The notes beneath the pieces were generated by a model. The model made no database searches. It was not told the DNA's origin and was given only the letters and a program-made list of their open reading frames with translations. 64,000 bases of DNA from Rugosimonospora sp036494675 (lineage in GTDB: Bacteria > Actinomycetota > Actinomycetes > Mycobacteriales > Micromonosporaceae): assembly GCA_036494675.1 (NCBI GenBank), contig DASXOA010000008.1, forward strand, positions 1 through 64,000, read 5' to 3'. This document shows, piece by piece, positions 32,556 to 40,781 of the stretch. Numbering within the stretch: position 1 is the stretch's first letter; each line of letters opens with the position of its first letter. The translations under genes and the position numbers were made by a program.

Positions 32556-34520
32556 TCAGCGCAGCCGGCGCAGTGCGCCGTGCACCACCTCGGGCTTCGT
32601 CGTGTACCAGAACGGCGGCAGCGTACGGCGCAGGTACCCGCCATAGCCCCGGGCGGTCTCCAGCCGCGAGTCGAGTACGGCGACCACGCCCTTGTCCTCC
32701 GCGCTGCGGATCAGCCGGCCGACACCCTGGGCGAGCCGGACGGCGGCGATCGGCACGCTGACCGCCGCGAAGCCCGAGCCCCCGGCCGCGTCGACCGCCG
32801 CCGCCCGGGCCGCCGCCAGGGGCTCATCGGGCCGGGGGAACGGCAGCCGGTCGATGACCACCAACTGGCAGGCGTCGCCGGGCACGTCGACGCCCTGCCA
32901 CAGCGACATCACGCCCATCAGGCAACTGCTGCGGTCGTCGCGGAACTTGCGGACCAGCAGCGGCAGCGCCTCTTCGCCCTGCAACAGCACCTGCACGTCG
33001 GTCTTCGCGCGCAGCACCTCGGCCGCCCGCTCCGCCGCCCGCCGGGAGGAGAACAGCCCGAGGGTCCGGCCGCCGAGCGCCTGCACCAGGGCGATCAACT
33101 CGTCGGCGGCTGGGTCAGGCAGGCCGGACGCGCTCGGCCGGGGCAGGTGGGCGGCGACGTAGAGGATCGCCTGCTTCGGATAGTCGAACGGCGAGCCGAC
33201 GTCGAGCGACGTCCAGGACGGGGACGTCGCCGCATCCACGGTCGACGGATCCTCGCCGAGGCCCAGCCCCCGCGCGACCGTGTCGAACCGGCCGCCGAGG
33301 GCCAGAGTGGCCGACGTGGCCACCACGGTCCGGTCTTCGTACAGGTGGTTGGCCAGGGTGCCGGCGACCGAGAGCGGTGCGACGACGATGGCCCGGCGCC
33401 GGTCGCCGCGCTCGATCCAGGCGACGTCGAAGTCGGCCGCGGCGAGCAGTCGCTGCGCGGTCTCGGACATCTCGGACAGCACGGCCTTGGCCTGCTGCTT
33501 GCGCACCGGGTCGGGGTCCTCGGCCTTCACGTCGCCGAGACCGTCGAGGATGCGGCGGCAGGCGCTGTCGAGCAGGGTGAGGGCCTCCTGGATCGGCGCG
33601 GGCAGCCCGGTCGTCAGCCGGCCCGGCTGCGCCTCGGCCAGCCCGTCCGCCAGCACGTCACCGGCCTCGACCAACCGCTCGTGATCGTCACCGTCCACAA
33701 GGGAGCGGACCCGTCGTGCCGCGCGCTCGATCGCCTCCGGGGACAGCTCCGCCTGCGCGGCGCTGGACACCCGGTCGGCCAGCTCGTGTGCCTCGTCGAC
33801 CACGAGCAGCTTGTGCGGGGGCACGATGTGCCGGCCGGCGAGCATGTCGACGGCGAGCAGGCTGTGGTTGGTCACCACGATGTCGGCCTCGCGCGCCCGC
33901 GCGCGCGACGCCTCGGCGAAGCACTCCGAGCCGTAGGGGCAGCGGGCCGCGCCGACGCACTCGCGGGCGGGCATGGAGGCCAGCCGCCAGGCGGAGTCGT
34001 CGACGCCCGGGTCCAGCTCGTCGCGGTCGCCGGTGTCCGACTTCAGCGCCCAGTCGCGCAGCCGCTGGATCTGCTTGCCCAACCGGCCGGCCTCCCCGAG
34101 CCACCCGGTCCCGCCGCCCTCGGACTCGAACAGGGTGTCGCCGGGCTCGTCTTCGTTCAGGTTGTCCAGCCGGGCCAGGCAGGCGTAATGGTGGCGGCCC
34201 TTGAGCACGGCGAACGTGGGGCGGCGGCGCAGCAGCGGCTCGACGGCGTCGGCCAGCCGCGGCAGGTCGTGGTCGACCAGCTGGGACTGCAACGCGAGGG
34301 TCGCCGTGGACACCACGACCGGGCCGTCGACGAGCAGCGCGGGGATCAGATAGGCCAGCGACTTGCCAGTGCCGGTGCCGGCCTGCACCAGCAGGTGCTC
34401 ACGGCTCTTCACGGCCTCCGCGACGGCCGTGGCCATGGCCTGCTGGCCGGGCCGGGCCGTGCCGCCGGGCACGGCACCGACGGCGGCTGCGAGCAAGTCG
34501 TCAACGCTGGGTCGGCTCAC
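32556..34520 (-). CDS. dinG: ATP-dependent helicase, DinG/XPD-like with Fe-S cluster
   Basis: 654 aa. Superfamily 2 helicase: QAGTGTGKS (K53), four Cys at 114, 188, 194 and 200 spaced as the XPD-family Fe-S domain, VVDEAHEL (DEAH box) and GVDVPGDACQLVVIDRLPF near the C-terminus. It unwinds damaged or structured DNA (R-loops, forks). GTG 34520 gives the family's usual length; TAGCGT lies 8 nt before it. Two DnaA-box-like sites lie in the divergent region with the DUF402 gene. Confidence 0.9.
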   Translation of the reverse strand: MSRPSVDDLLAAAVGAVPGGTARPGQQAMATAVAEAVKSREHLLVQAGTGTGKSLAYLIPALLVDGPVVVSTATLALQSQLVDHDLPRLADAVEPLLRRRPTFAVLKGRHHYACLARLDNLNEDEPGDTLFESEGGGTGWLGEAGRLGKQIQRLRDWALKSDTGDRDELDPGVDDSAWRLASMPARECVGAARCPYGSECFAEASRARAREADIVVTNHSLLAVDMLAGRHIVPPHKLLVVDEAHELADRVSSAAQAELSPEAIERAARRVRSLVDGDDHERLVEAGDVLADGLAEAQPGRLTTGLPAPIQEALTLLDSACRRILDGLGDVKAEDPDPVRKQQAKAVLSEMSETAQRLLAAADFDVAWIERGDRRRAIVVAPLSVAGTLANHLYEDRTVVATSATLALGGRFDTVARGLGLGEDPSTVDAATSPSWTSLDVGSPFDYPKQAILYVAAHLPRPSASGLPDPAADELIALVQALGGRTLGLFSSRRAAERAAEVLRAKTDVQVLLQGEEALPLLVRKFRDDRSSCLMGVMSLWQGVDVPGDACQLVVIDRLPFPRPDEPLAAARAAAVDAAGGSGFAAVSVPIAAVRLAQGVGRLIRSAEDKGVVAVLDSRLETARGYGGYLRRTLPPFWYTTKPEVVHGALRRLR

Positions 34521-34560
34521 GGACCAGAACGCTACCGCGTGGCTCCGACGGACCGACGCG

Positions 34561-34588
34561 TCATCCACACCCCGGCGGGTTGTCCACA
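34561..34588 (+). promoter_or_regulatory. Two DnaA-box-like 9-mers upstream of dinG
   Basis: TCATCCACA (34561-34569) and TTGTCCACA (34580-34588) are in the same orientation, 11 nt apart. The second matches the Streptomyces DnaA-box consensus, the first differs from TTATCCACA at one base. They sit in the divergent dinG / DUF402 promoter region; DnaA control is inference. Confidence 0.4.
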
Positions 34589-34639
34589 GGCCGGCTCGCG
34601 GAAAACCACGGTTCGCTAACTGTATTAGCCAGGGCTCTG

Positions 34640-34651
34640 GACAGTACTGTC
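34640..34651 (+). promoter_or_regulatory. 12-bp palindrome overlapping the DUF402 -10
   Basis: GACAGTACTGTC is a perfect palindrome; inside it TACTGT (34645-34650) is a TANNNT hexamer 6 nt before the ATG of the DUF402 gene. A protein bound here would block transcription initiation. Confidence 0.45.
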
Positions 34652-34656
34652 TGGGC

Positions 34657-35157
34657 ATGGCCAAAGAGGTCGTCCGCGTCGAGTACACGAAGTATGACGG
34701 CAGCGCGCACCGGGGATACCCGGCCCTGCGCCTGGGCGAGGACGGGCACGGCGTCTGGCTGGGTGTCCCGGAGCCCCGGCGGGCCCAGGGCGACGCGTAC
34801 AAGTACGACGACCCCTATGTCCTCCTGGTGCCCCGGGACGCCTGGTGGACCGCGCTGTTCAACGCGCCGCCCCGGCGCACCGAGGTGTACTGCGACATCG
34901 CCACGCCCGCCACCTGGGTCGACGCGCACCTGGTCCGGCTCGTCGACCTCGACCTCGACGTCCGGCGTCGGCGCGCCGAGAGCACGGTCGAACTGGTCGA
35001 CGAGGACGAGTTCGAGGTCAACCGGCTCCGGTTCGGCTACCCGGACGACGTGGTGAGCAACGCCTGGTCGGCCGCGCACTGGCTGGTCAAGGCGCTCTCC
35101 GACGGCACCGAGCCGTTCGCCGCCGGGTACCACGCCTGGTTGGATCAGGTCATCTGA
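34657..35157 (+). CDS. DUF402 domain protein
   Basis: 166 aa. DUF402 features: KYDDPYVLLVPRDAWWTALFN, VYCDIATPATW, then acidic VRLVDLDLDVRRR and VELVDEDEFEVNRLRFGYP. In Staphylococcus a DUF402 protein is a nucleoside tri-/diphosphatase and its Asp residues bind Mg; the same kind of acidic positions are seen here. ATG 34657 is likely leaderless. Its stop overlaps the convergent oxidoreductase stop by 8 nt. Confidence 0.85.
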   Translation: MAKEVVRVEYTKYDGSAHRGYPALRLGEDGHGVWLGVPEPRRAQGDAYKYDDPYVLLVPRDAWWTALFNAPPRRTEVYCDIATPATWVDAHLVRLVDLDLDVRRRRAESTVELVDEDEFEVNRLRFGYPDDVVSNAWSAAHWLVKALSDGTEPFAAGYHAWLDQVI

Positions 35158-36124
35158 GCGGTGCTCCCCTGCCGGGGTACAGGGTGGCGATCAGTTCGAG
35201 CTGATCGAGCTGGGACTTCAGGTCGAGCGCGCCGATGCGGCACACGATGTGCCGGGCGCCCGCGGCGACGTACCGGTCGAGCGCGGCGGTGACCGACTCG
35301 CGCGTACCGGCGATCAGCACCTGGATGGTCTCCACGACCTCCGCCGGCATCCGGTAGGTGCGCTGCGCGTACTCGGCGAGGGCGCGGCGGCCGGCCTCGA
35401 CGTCGTCCATGATGAGCAGGGTCGCGAACAGCGCCGGGGTGACGGCGCTGGCGGGCCGGCCGGCCCCGGTCGCGGCCCGGCGTACCTGCGCCAGCCCGGT
35501 CTCGTAGTCCGCCGGGTCCGGCGGGTACGGCAGCCAGCCGTCATAGAGCCGGCCGGTGCGCTCCAACGCCGAGGGCGTGGCACCGCCGAGCCAGATGGGC
35601 GGTCCGCCCGCCCGGGCCGGCAGGGTGGCCTCCGGGATGTGGTCGAAGTGCAGCACCTCGCCGTGGTACGAGGTGGGGCCGATCCCCGTCCACAGGTGCC
35701 GCCACAGCGCCACGGTGTCGTCCAGCCGGGCGAACCGTCCCCGCCAGGGCACCTCCGCCGCCGCGTACTCGGCCTCCGACCGGCGGGGGAAGCCGGCACC
35801 CACGGTGACGACCAGCCGCCCGCCGGAGAGCAGGTCGAGCGAGGCGATCGCCTGCGCCGCCTGGACCGGCCGGCGCAGGGCCGGTAGCAGCGCGGCGGTG
35901 CCGAGCGTCACCCGTTCGGTCACCGCCGCCGCGGCGGACAGCATGGTGAACGTCTCGATCACCGGGCGGAGCAGTGTGTCGCCGGCCCAGATGGAATCGA
36001 AGCCGAGCCGCTCGGCCCGTACCGCGAAATCGATCAGGTCACGCGGATCCGTTCCCTCGCCCCACTGGGCCTTCCCGGTCGGCAGCACCACGCCCAAGTG
36101 GAGATCGCCGTTCATGCTGGTCAT
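35150..36124 (-). CDS. LLM class flavin-dependent oxidoreductase (luciferase-like)
   Basis: 324 aa, single-domain TIM barrel of the bacterial luciferase superfamily: LHLGVVLPTGKAQWGEG, LGFDSIWAGDTLLRP, ERVTLGTAALLPALRRPVQAAQ, LDLLSGGRLVVTVGAGF and GGPPIWLGGATPSALER. In actinobacteria most such proteins use F420, some FMN; cofactor and substrate are not determined by sequence alone. Start ATG 36124 (or 36115) is chosen since longer frames read into the divergent regulator. It is divergent from the XRE/MmyB regulator, which may control it. Confidence 0.87.
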   Translation of the reverse strand: MTSMNGDLHLGVVLPTGKAQWGEGTDPRDLIDFAVRAERLGFDSIWAGDTLLRPVIETFTMLSAAAAVTERVTLGTAALLPALRRPVQAAQAIASLDLLSGGRLVVTVGAGFPRRSEAEYAAAEVPWRGRFARLDDTVALWRHLWTGIGPTSYHGEVLHFDHIPEATLPARAGGPPIWLGGATPSALERTGRLYDGWLPYPPDPADYETGLAQVRRAATGAGRPASAVTPALFATLLIMDDVEAGRRALAEYAQRTYRMPAEVVETIQVLIAGTRESVTAALDRYVAAGARHIVCRIGALDLKSQLDQLELIATLYPGRGAPLR

Positions 36125-36211
36125 GCGGGAATCGTGCGGGCGCCGGGGGTATCGCGGCAATTCCTCGCGGGGAATGGCCGGTGGCCCGAGGCCGCTGGTA
36201 CAACCGCTGGT

Positions 36212-36979
36212 GTGGACTTCCCCGAGGCGCTGCGCACCCGGCGGGTGCGCCGCCAGCTCAGCCAGCTCGACCTGGCGCTGCGCGCCGGGACGACCCAGCG
36301 GCACGTCAGCTTCATCGAGAGTGGCCGCTCGGCGCCGGGCCGCGCGATGGTCGTGCGGCTGGCCGAGTCCCTCGGGCTGCCGCTGCGGGAGCGCAACGAT
36401 CTGCTGCTCGCGGCCGGGTACGCGCCGGCGTACCCGGAGACTCCGCTGGAGGACCGCGCGCTGGCGCCGGTACGGGACGCTCTCGGGCACATCCTGACGG
36501 GACACCAGCCGTACCCGGCGATGATCGTCGACCGGTACGGCGACCTGGTCGCCGCCAACGACGCGTTCGACGTGCTCACCGAGGGGGTCGCGGCGCACCT
36601 GCTGGCGCCGCCGGTGAACGTCTACCGGCTCGCTCTGCACCCGCGCGGCATGGCGCCCCGGGTGGCCAACCTGGGTCAGTGGGCTTACCACATCCTCGAT
36701 CGGCTCGAACAGGAGTCGCTGCGCAATCCGGACGACCGGTTGGCGGCGCTGCGCGAGGAGCTTGCCGCGCACGCACCGGCCCGGGTGGTGACGGCCGACC
36801 ATCTCGGGTTCGCCGTACCGCTGGGGCTGCGCTCGAGCCACGGCGACCTGCGGCTGATGACGACGATCACCACGTTCGCCACGGCCGTCGACGTCACGCT
36901 CGCGGAGCTGAAGCTGGAGGCGTTCCTGCCCGCGGACGAGCCGACGGCGGCCGTGCTGTCCGGCTGGGCCCGGCCCTGA
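36212..36979 (+). CDS. XRE regulator with MmyB-like ligand-binding domain
   Basis: 255 aa. HTH_XRE at residues 5-60 (RTRRVRRQLSQLDLALRAGTTQRHVSFIESGRS split over helices). A MmyB-type PAS-like domain follows from about 95 (YPAMIVDRYGDLVAANDAFDVL, then VNVYRLALHPRGMAPRVANLGQW). MmyB-type domains bind fatty acids or other small ligands, and related genes often sit beside the oxidoreductase they regulate, as here. GTG 36212 keeps the HTH complete. Confidence 0.88.
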   Translation: MDFPEALRTRRVRRQLSQLDLALRAGTTQRHVSFIESGRSAPGRAMVVRLAESLGLPLRERNDLLLAAGYAPAYPETPLEDRALAPVRDALGHILTGHQPYPAMIVDRYGDLVAANDAFDVLTEGVAAHLLAPPVNVYRLALHPRGMAPRVANLGQWAYHILDRLEQESLRNPDDRLAALREELAAHAPARVVTADHLGFAVPLGLRSSHGDLRLMTTITTFATAVDVTLAELKLEAFLPADEPTAAVLSGWARP

Positions 36980-36991
36980 AGCCGGCTAGAG

Positions 36992-37924
36992 CTAGACGCG
37001 GGGCGGCCAGGTCGTGGTCTCCGGGTCGGGTCGGGGTACCCGGTCAAGCTTGTCCGGGTTGAGCTGGTTGTACACGCCGGTGATCTTCCCGTCGGCCACG
37101 GACAGCGCCATGACGACGAGGCCCGGGCCGCGGGCCGGGTCGACCCCGTCGATGAGCAGGCCGAGGTCCCCGTTGACGAGCACCAGTTCGGCGTGCGCCA
37201 CCGAGAACCGGTCGACCTGGCGGAACAGGCCGAGCAGGAACCGGGAAGCCTGGACGGCACCCACGATCGGGTTCCGGTTGGCAGGAGCCCGGCCGCCGCC
37301 GTCGCCGGCGACGACCACGTCCGGCGCCAGGATGCGGACCAGCCCGTCCAGGTCGCCCCGCCCGGCCGCGGCGACGAACGCGGACAGCACACGGCGCTGC
37401 TCGGCCAGGTCGGCGGTGTGCCGTGGCGCGTCCGGCGCGGCCAGGGTGCGTCGCGCCCGGGTGGCCAGTTGCCGGGCGGCGGCCGGCGTGGTGTCCAGGG
37501 TGGCCGCGATCGACTCGAACGGGACGGCGAACACGTCGTGCAACACGAAGGCGACGCGCTGCTCGGGGGTCAGCCGTTCCAGCACCACCAGCAGGGCCAG
37601 GCTGACCTGTTCGTTCCGGGCGGCCTCGTCGGCCGGGTCGGGGCCACCACTGGGCAGCCGGGCGACGATCGGCTCGGGCAGCCACTGGCCGACGTACGTC
37701 TCCCGGCGCACCCGGGCCGAGCGGAGCACGTCCAGGCAGATCCGGCCGGTCACGGTGGTCAGCCAGGCGCGCAGGTCGGCCGGCTCGGGCCGGGCCGCGG
37801 CGTAGCGCAGCCAGGTCTCCTGGACGGCGTCCTCGGCCTCCGACCGGCTGCCCAGCATGCGGTACGCGACGCCGAACAGGTGACGTCGATGCTCCTCGAA
37901 CTGCCCGCCGAATTCGTCGCCCAC
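36992..37924 (-). CDS. ECF41-type RNA polymerase sigma factor (SigJ-like)
   Basis: 310 aa. Sigma2 (RHLFGVAYRMLGSRSEAEDAVQETWLRY) and sigma4 (LTPEQRVAFVLHDVFAVPFESIAATL) regions are followed by a SnoaL-like C-terminal domain. That domain has the ECF41 hallmarks DGGGR (208-212) and NPDKL (289-293), which act as a fused regulatory module in place of an anti-sigma factor. ECF41 genes commonly adjoin a carboxymuconolactone decarboxylase or oxidoreductase target; none is next to it here. TAGGCT (37936-37931, this strand) lies 6 nt before GTG 37924. Confidence 0.92.
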   Translation of the reverse strand: MGDEFGGQFEEHRRHLFGVAYRMLGSRSEAEDAVQETWLRYAAARPEPADLRAWLTTVTGRICLDVLRSARVRRETYVGQWLPEPIVARLPSGGPDPADEAARNEQVSLALLVVLERLTPEQRVAFVLHDVFAVPFESIAATLDTTPAAARQLATRARRTLAAPDAPRHTADLAEQRRVLSAFVAAAGRGDLDGLVRILAPDVVVAGDGGGRAPANRNPIVGAVQASRFLLGLFRQVDRFSVAHAELVLVNGDLGLLIDGVDPARGPGLVVMALSVADGKITGVYNQLNPDKLDRVPRPDPETTTWPPRV

Positions 37925-38075
37925 GCCGCGAGCCTACGAGGCCGCCCAAACCCGTGATCCCGGTCCCACGGCGGAGCCCGGTCCCGCGGCGGCGTCCGGT
38001 CCGCGCGGAGGCGCGCGACCCGGCCAGGGTCCGCCGCCGGCTTGCTCATCGGGACGGATAGGCGATGATCAGCCG

Positions 38076-38963
38076 GTGGACCTACGCGACATTCTGCGAG
38101 TGGAACCGGGCAGCCGGGTGGATCTCGGCGCCATCGATCCGGCCGGTACCCCCGGCCTCCCGGACAAGGCCGGCAAACGGCCCAAGGCCTGGGCGCGCCG
38201 TGAGCTGGAGATCATCGGTACCGATCTCGCGTCCCACCAGGAGCGCCTGTACGCGAACGCGAAGGCCGGCGCCTCCCGCCGTCGCGTGCTGCTCGTGCTC
38301 CAGGCCATGGACTGTGGCGGGAAGGACGGCACGACCAAGAAGGTCGCCGGCACCATGAACCCCCAGGGCCTGCACATCGTCGGCTTCGGCAAGCCGACGC
38401 CCGAGGAGTTGGCGCACGACTTCCTGTGGCGGATCCGCGCCGCGCTGCCGATTGCCGGATATGTCGGGGTCTTCAACCGCTCGCAGTACGAGGACGTGCT
38501 GGTGGCGCGGGTCCACGAGTTGGTGGCCCCGGACGTGTGGCAGGCCCGGTACGAGAGGATCAACCACTTCGAGCGGGACCTCACCCGCGACGGCACCACC
38601 ATTGTGAAAGTGATGCTGCACATATCCTTCGAGGAGCAGCGCAAGCGCATCGAGCAGCGGTTGGACGATCCGACCAAGCACTGGAAGTACAACCCGGCGG
38701 ACGTGGACGAACGGGGCTACTGGACCGAATACCAGGAGGCCTACCAGGACGCACTCTCGGCGTGCTCGACCGACTACTCACCGTGGTATGTGGTTCCGGC
38801 AAATCGGAAGTGGTACCGCGATTGGGCCGTCGCCACCCTGCTCAAAGAGGCATTTGCCGACCTGCGGCTAACCTATCCAGAGGGCGACTTCGACCTGGCG
38901 GCCGAGCGGCGCCGGCTCGCGGCCGCAACCAAGCCCGCCAAACACAGGGTGACCAGGCGGTGA
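38076..38963 (+). CDS. PPK2 family polyphosphate kinase
   Basis: 295 aa. P-loop-like Walker A VLQAMDCGGKDG (77-85; a Cys where most members have Ala), the Walker B/arginine region FNRSQYEDVLVARV, and the lid KHWKYNPADVDERGYWTEYQ. These enzymes transfer phosphate between polyphosphate and nucleotides (AMP or ADP). It starts a phosphate-related stretch together with the DUF47-Pit pair. GTG 38076; no clear ribosome site. Confidence 0.9.
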   Translation: MDLRDILRVEPGSRVDLGAIDPAGTPGLPDKAGKRPKAWARRELEIIGTDLASHQERLYANAKAGASRRRVLLVLQAMDCGGKDGTTKKVAGTMNPQGLHIVGFGKPTPEELAHDFLWRIRAALPIAGYVGVFNRSQYEDVLVARVHELVAPDVWQARYERINHFERDLTRDGTTIVKVMLHISFEEQRKRIEQRLDDPTKHWKYNPADVDERGYWTEYQEAYQDALSACSTDYSPWYVVPANRKWYRDWAVATLLKEAFADLRLTYPEGDFDLAAERRRLAAATKPAKHRVTRR

Positions 38964-38965
38964 AC
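38944..38965 (-). promoter_or_regulatory. Candidate Pho box before DUF47-pit
   Basis: On the minus strand the sequence reads GTTCACCGCCT then GGTCACCCTGT: two 11-nt units matching the actinobacterial PHO-box pattern G(T/G)TCACC. It overlaps the 3' end of the PPK2 gene and lies 50 nt before the DUF47 start, in opposite orientation to it. Function is inference. Confidence 0.4.
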
Positions 38966-39014
38966 TAGAGTTCCCGGAGATCACCACCCCCCCGTACCGT
39001 GTGAGGTTCCCCGC

Positions 39015-39641
39015 GTGCGATTTCGACTGAGTCCCAGCGACAACTCCTTCTACGAATTCTTCAGCAGGGCCGCGCGGAACCTCGTCACCGGCACCGAGTT
39101 GCTGGCTGAGCTGATCCTGCCCGGAGCCGACATCCAGGCGATCAGCGAGCGGCTGGTCGAGGTGGAGCACGACAGCGACGCGATCACCCACGAGCTCTAC
39201 AAGAAGATCAACTCAACCTTCATCGCGCCGTTCGACCGGGAGGACATCTACCGGCTGGGTTCCAACCTGGACGACGTCATGGACCACCTGGAGGCGGTCG
39301 GCAGCCTGGTCTACCTGTACGGGCTGACCAAGATGCCGGCGCTGCCCCGGGAGATGCACGAGATGGTGGACGTGCTCGACCGGCAGGCCAGACTCACCGC
39401 GGAGACGATGCCGCGGCTGAAGGGCCTGAAGGATCTTGAGGACTACTGGGTCGAGTGCAACCGGCTGGAGAACGAGGGCGACCGGGCCTACCGGATGCTG
39501 CTGGTCCGGCTGTTCTCCGGCGAGTACGACGCGCTGACCGTGCTCAAGATGAAGGAGGTCGTGGAGGAGATGGAGCTGGCCTGCGACTCCTTCGAACGGG
39601 TCGCGAACACCGTGGAGACCATCGCGGTGAAGGAATCGTGA
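39015..39641 (+). CDS. DUF47 (PhoU-like) protein
   Basis: 208 aa, helical throughout (FFSRAARNLVTGTELLAEL, VEHDSDAITHELYKKINSTFIAPFDREDIYRLGSNLDDVMDHLEA). DUF47 proteins are PhoU relatives that pair with Pit phosphate transporters and are thought to regulate them. The stop overlaps the GTG of pit (GTGA), so both are translated together. GTG 39015 follows no strong ribosome site. Confidence 0.92.
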   Translation: MRFRLSPSDNSFYEFFSRAARNLVTGTELLAELILPGADIQAISERLVEVEHDSDAITHELYKKINSTFIAPFDREDIYRLGSNLDDVMDHLEAVGSLVYLYGLTKMPALPREMHEMVDVLDRQARLTAETMPRLKGLKDLEDYWVECNRLENEGDRAYRMLLVRLFSGEYDALTVLKMKEVVEEMELACDSFERVANTVETIAVKES

Positions 39642-40636
39642 GCTTCGAACTCCTCGCCACCATCGCAGTGATCATCTTTGCGATGGGCTTCAACTACACC
39701 AACGGGTTCCACGACGCCGCCAACGCGATCGCCACCTCGGTCTCGACCCGCGCGCTGACCCCGCGGGTGGCGCTGGCCATGGCGGCGGTCGGCAACCTGA
39801 TCGGTACGTTCCTCGGCGGCAAGGTGGCGGCCACCGTCGGCAAGGGCATCGTCCGGCTGCCCGAGGGTACGGGCAGTCTCGGCGTGGTGATCGCCGGGCT
39901 GATCGGTGCGATCGCCTGGAACCTGGTCACCTGGTACTTCGGCATCCCGTCCTCGTCGTCGCACGCGCTGTTCGGCGGCCTGGTCGGCGCGACTCTGCTC
40001 AACGCGCCCGGCATCGTGCTGTGGGGCGGCATCCTGAAAAGCGTGATCATCCCGATGGTGGTCTCACCGGTGGTCGGGCTGATCCTCGGGTACCTGGTCA
40101 TGCTCGCCGTGCTCTGGATCTTCCGGAAGGGGCATCCGGGCACCCTCAACCGGGGATTCCGGATGGCCCAGTCGGTCTCCGCGTTCGGCATGTCCATCGG
40201 GCACGGCATGCAGGACGCGTCGAAGACGGTCGGGATCGTGCTGCTCGGGCTGACCGTGGGTGGGTACTCGGGGGCGACGAGGCAGCGGTGGTGGGTGGAC
40301 GTGCTGACCGCCCTGGTACTGGCCCTCGGCACCTACTCGGGCGGCTGGCGGATCATCCGTACCCTCGGCCGCAAGGTCATCCACCTCGACCCGCCGCAGG
40401 GCTTCGCGGCCGAGACCACGGCGTCGGCGGTGCTCTACGCCGCGACCGCGTACGGGCTGCCCATCTCGACGACCCACACGATCACCTCGGCGATCATGGG
40501 GGTGGGGGCGACGAAGCGGCTCTCCGCGGTCCGCTGGGGCGTGGCGGGCAACATCCTGGTCGCCTGGGTCCTCACGTTCCCGGCCGCCGGAGCCGTGGGC
40601 GCGATCGTCTACCTCGCGATCCGCCCGATTTTCTGA
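39638..40636 (+). CDS. pit: Low-affinity inorganic phosphate transporter
   Basis: 332 aa, about ten membrane helices with the duplicated Pit signatures: MGFNYTNGFHDAANAIATSVSTRAL near the N-terminus and GHGMQDASKTVGIVLLGL in the second half; ISTTHTITSAIMGVG is also typical. Imports metal-phosphate driven by the proton gradient. Works alongside the high-affinity pst system 3 kb away. The GTG overlaps the DUF47 stop. Confidence 0.93.
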   Translation: MSFELLATIAVIIFAMGFNYTNGFHDAANAIATSVSTRALTPRVALAMAAVGNLIGTFLGGKVAATVGKGIVRLPEGTGSLGVVIAGLIGAIAWNLVTWYFGIPSSSSHALFGGLVGATLLNAPGIVLWGGILKSVIIPMVVSPVVGLILGYLVMLAVLWIFRKGHPGTLNRGFRMAQSVSAFGMSIGHGMQDASKTVGIVLLGLTVGGYSGATRQRWWVDVLTALVLALGTYSGGWRIIRTLGRKVIHLDPPQGFAAETTASAVLYAATAYGLPISTTHTITSAIMGVGATKRLSAVRWGVAGNILVAWVLTFPAAGAVGAIVYLAIRPIF

Positions 40637-40664
40637 GGCCGCCGCCCGATTTTCTGAGGCCGCC
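40621..40664 (+). repeat. 21-bp tandem duplication at the pit stop codon
   Basis: A 23-base sequence beginning ccgcccgattttctgagg occurs at 40621-40643 and 40642-40664, a period of 21 (seven codons). It repeats the last codons of pit and its stop, giving two in-frame stops. No other feature is seen in the 145-nt gap except an inverted repeat cctac-g-gtagg at 40725-40735. Confidence 0.85.
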
Positions 40665-40781
40665 CGGACAGCGGTCGACGCTGTCGGCTCCGCGTCGCTG
40701 CGTTTACTCAGCGTCATCACGCTGCCTACGGTAGGTGCAGACGCCTCAGCGGCGTGCCGACCGCGACCGCGGGAGGATGCC

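Noticed and set aside
34561..34588. Replication origin
   Set aside because: Only two boxes, and no dnaA, dnaN or AT-rich region nearby.
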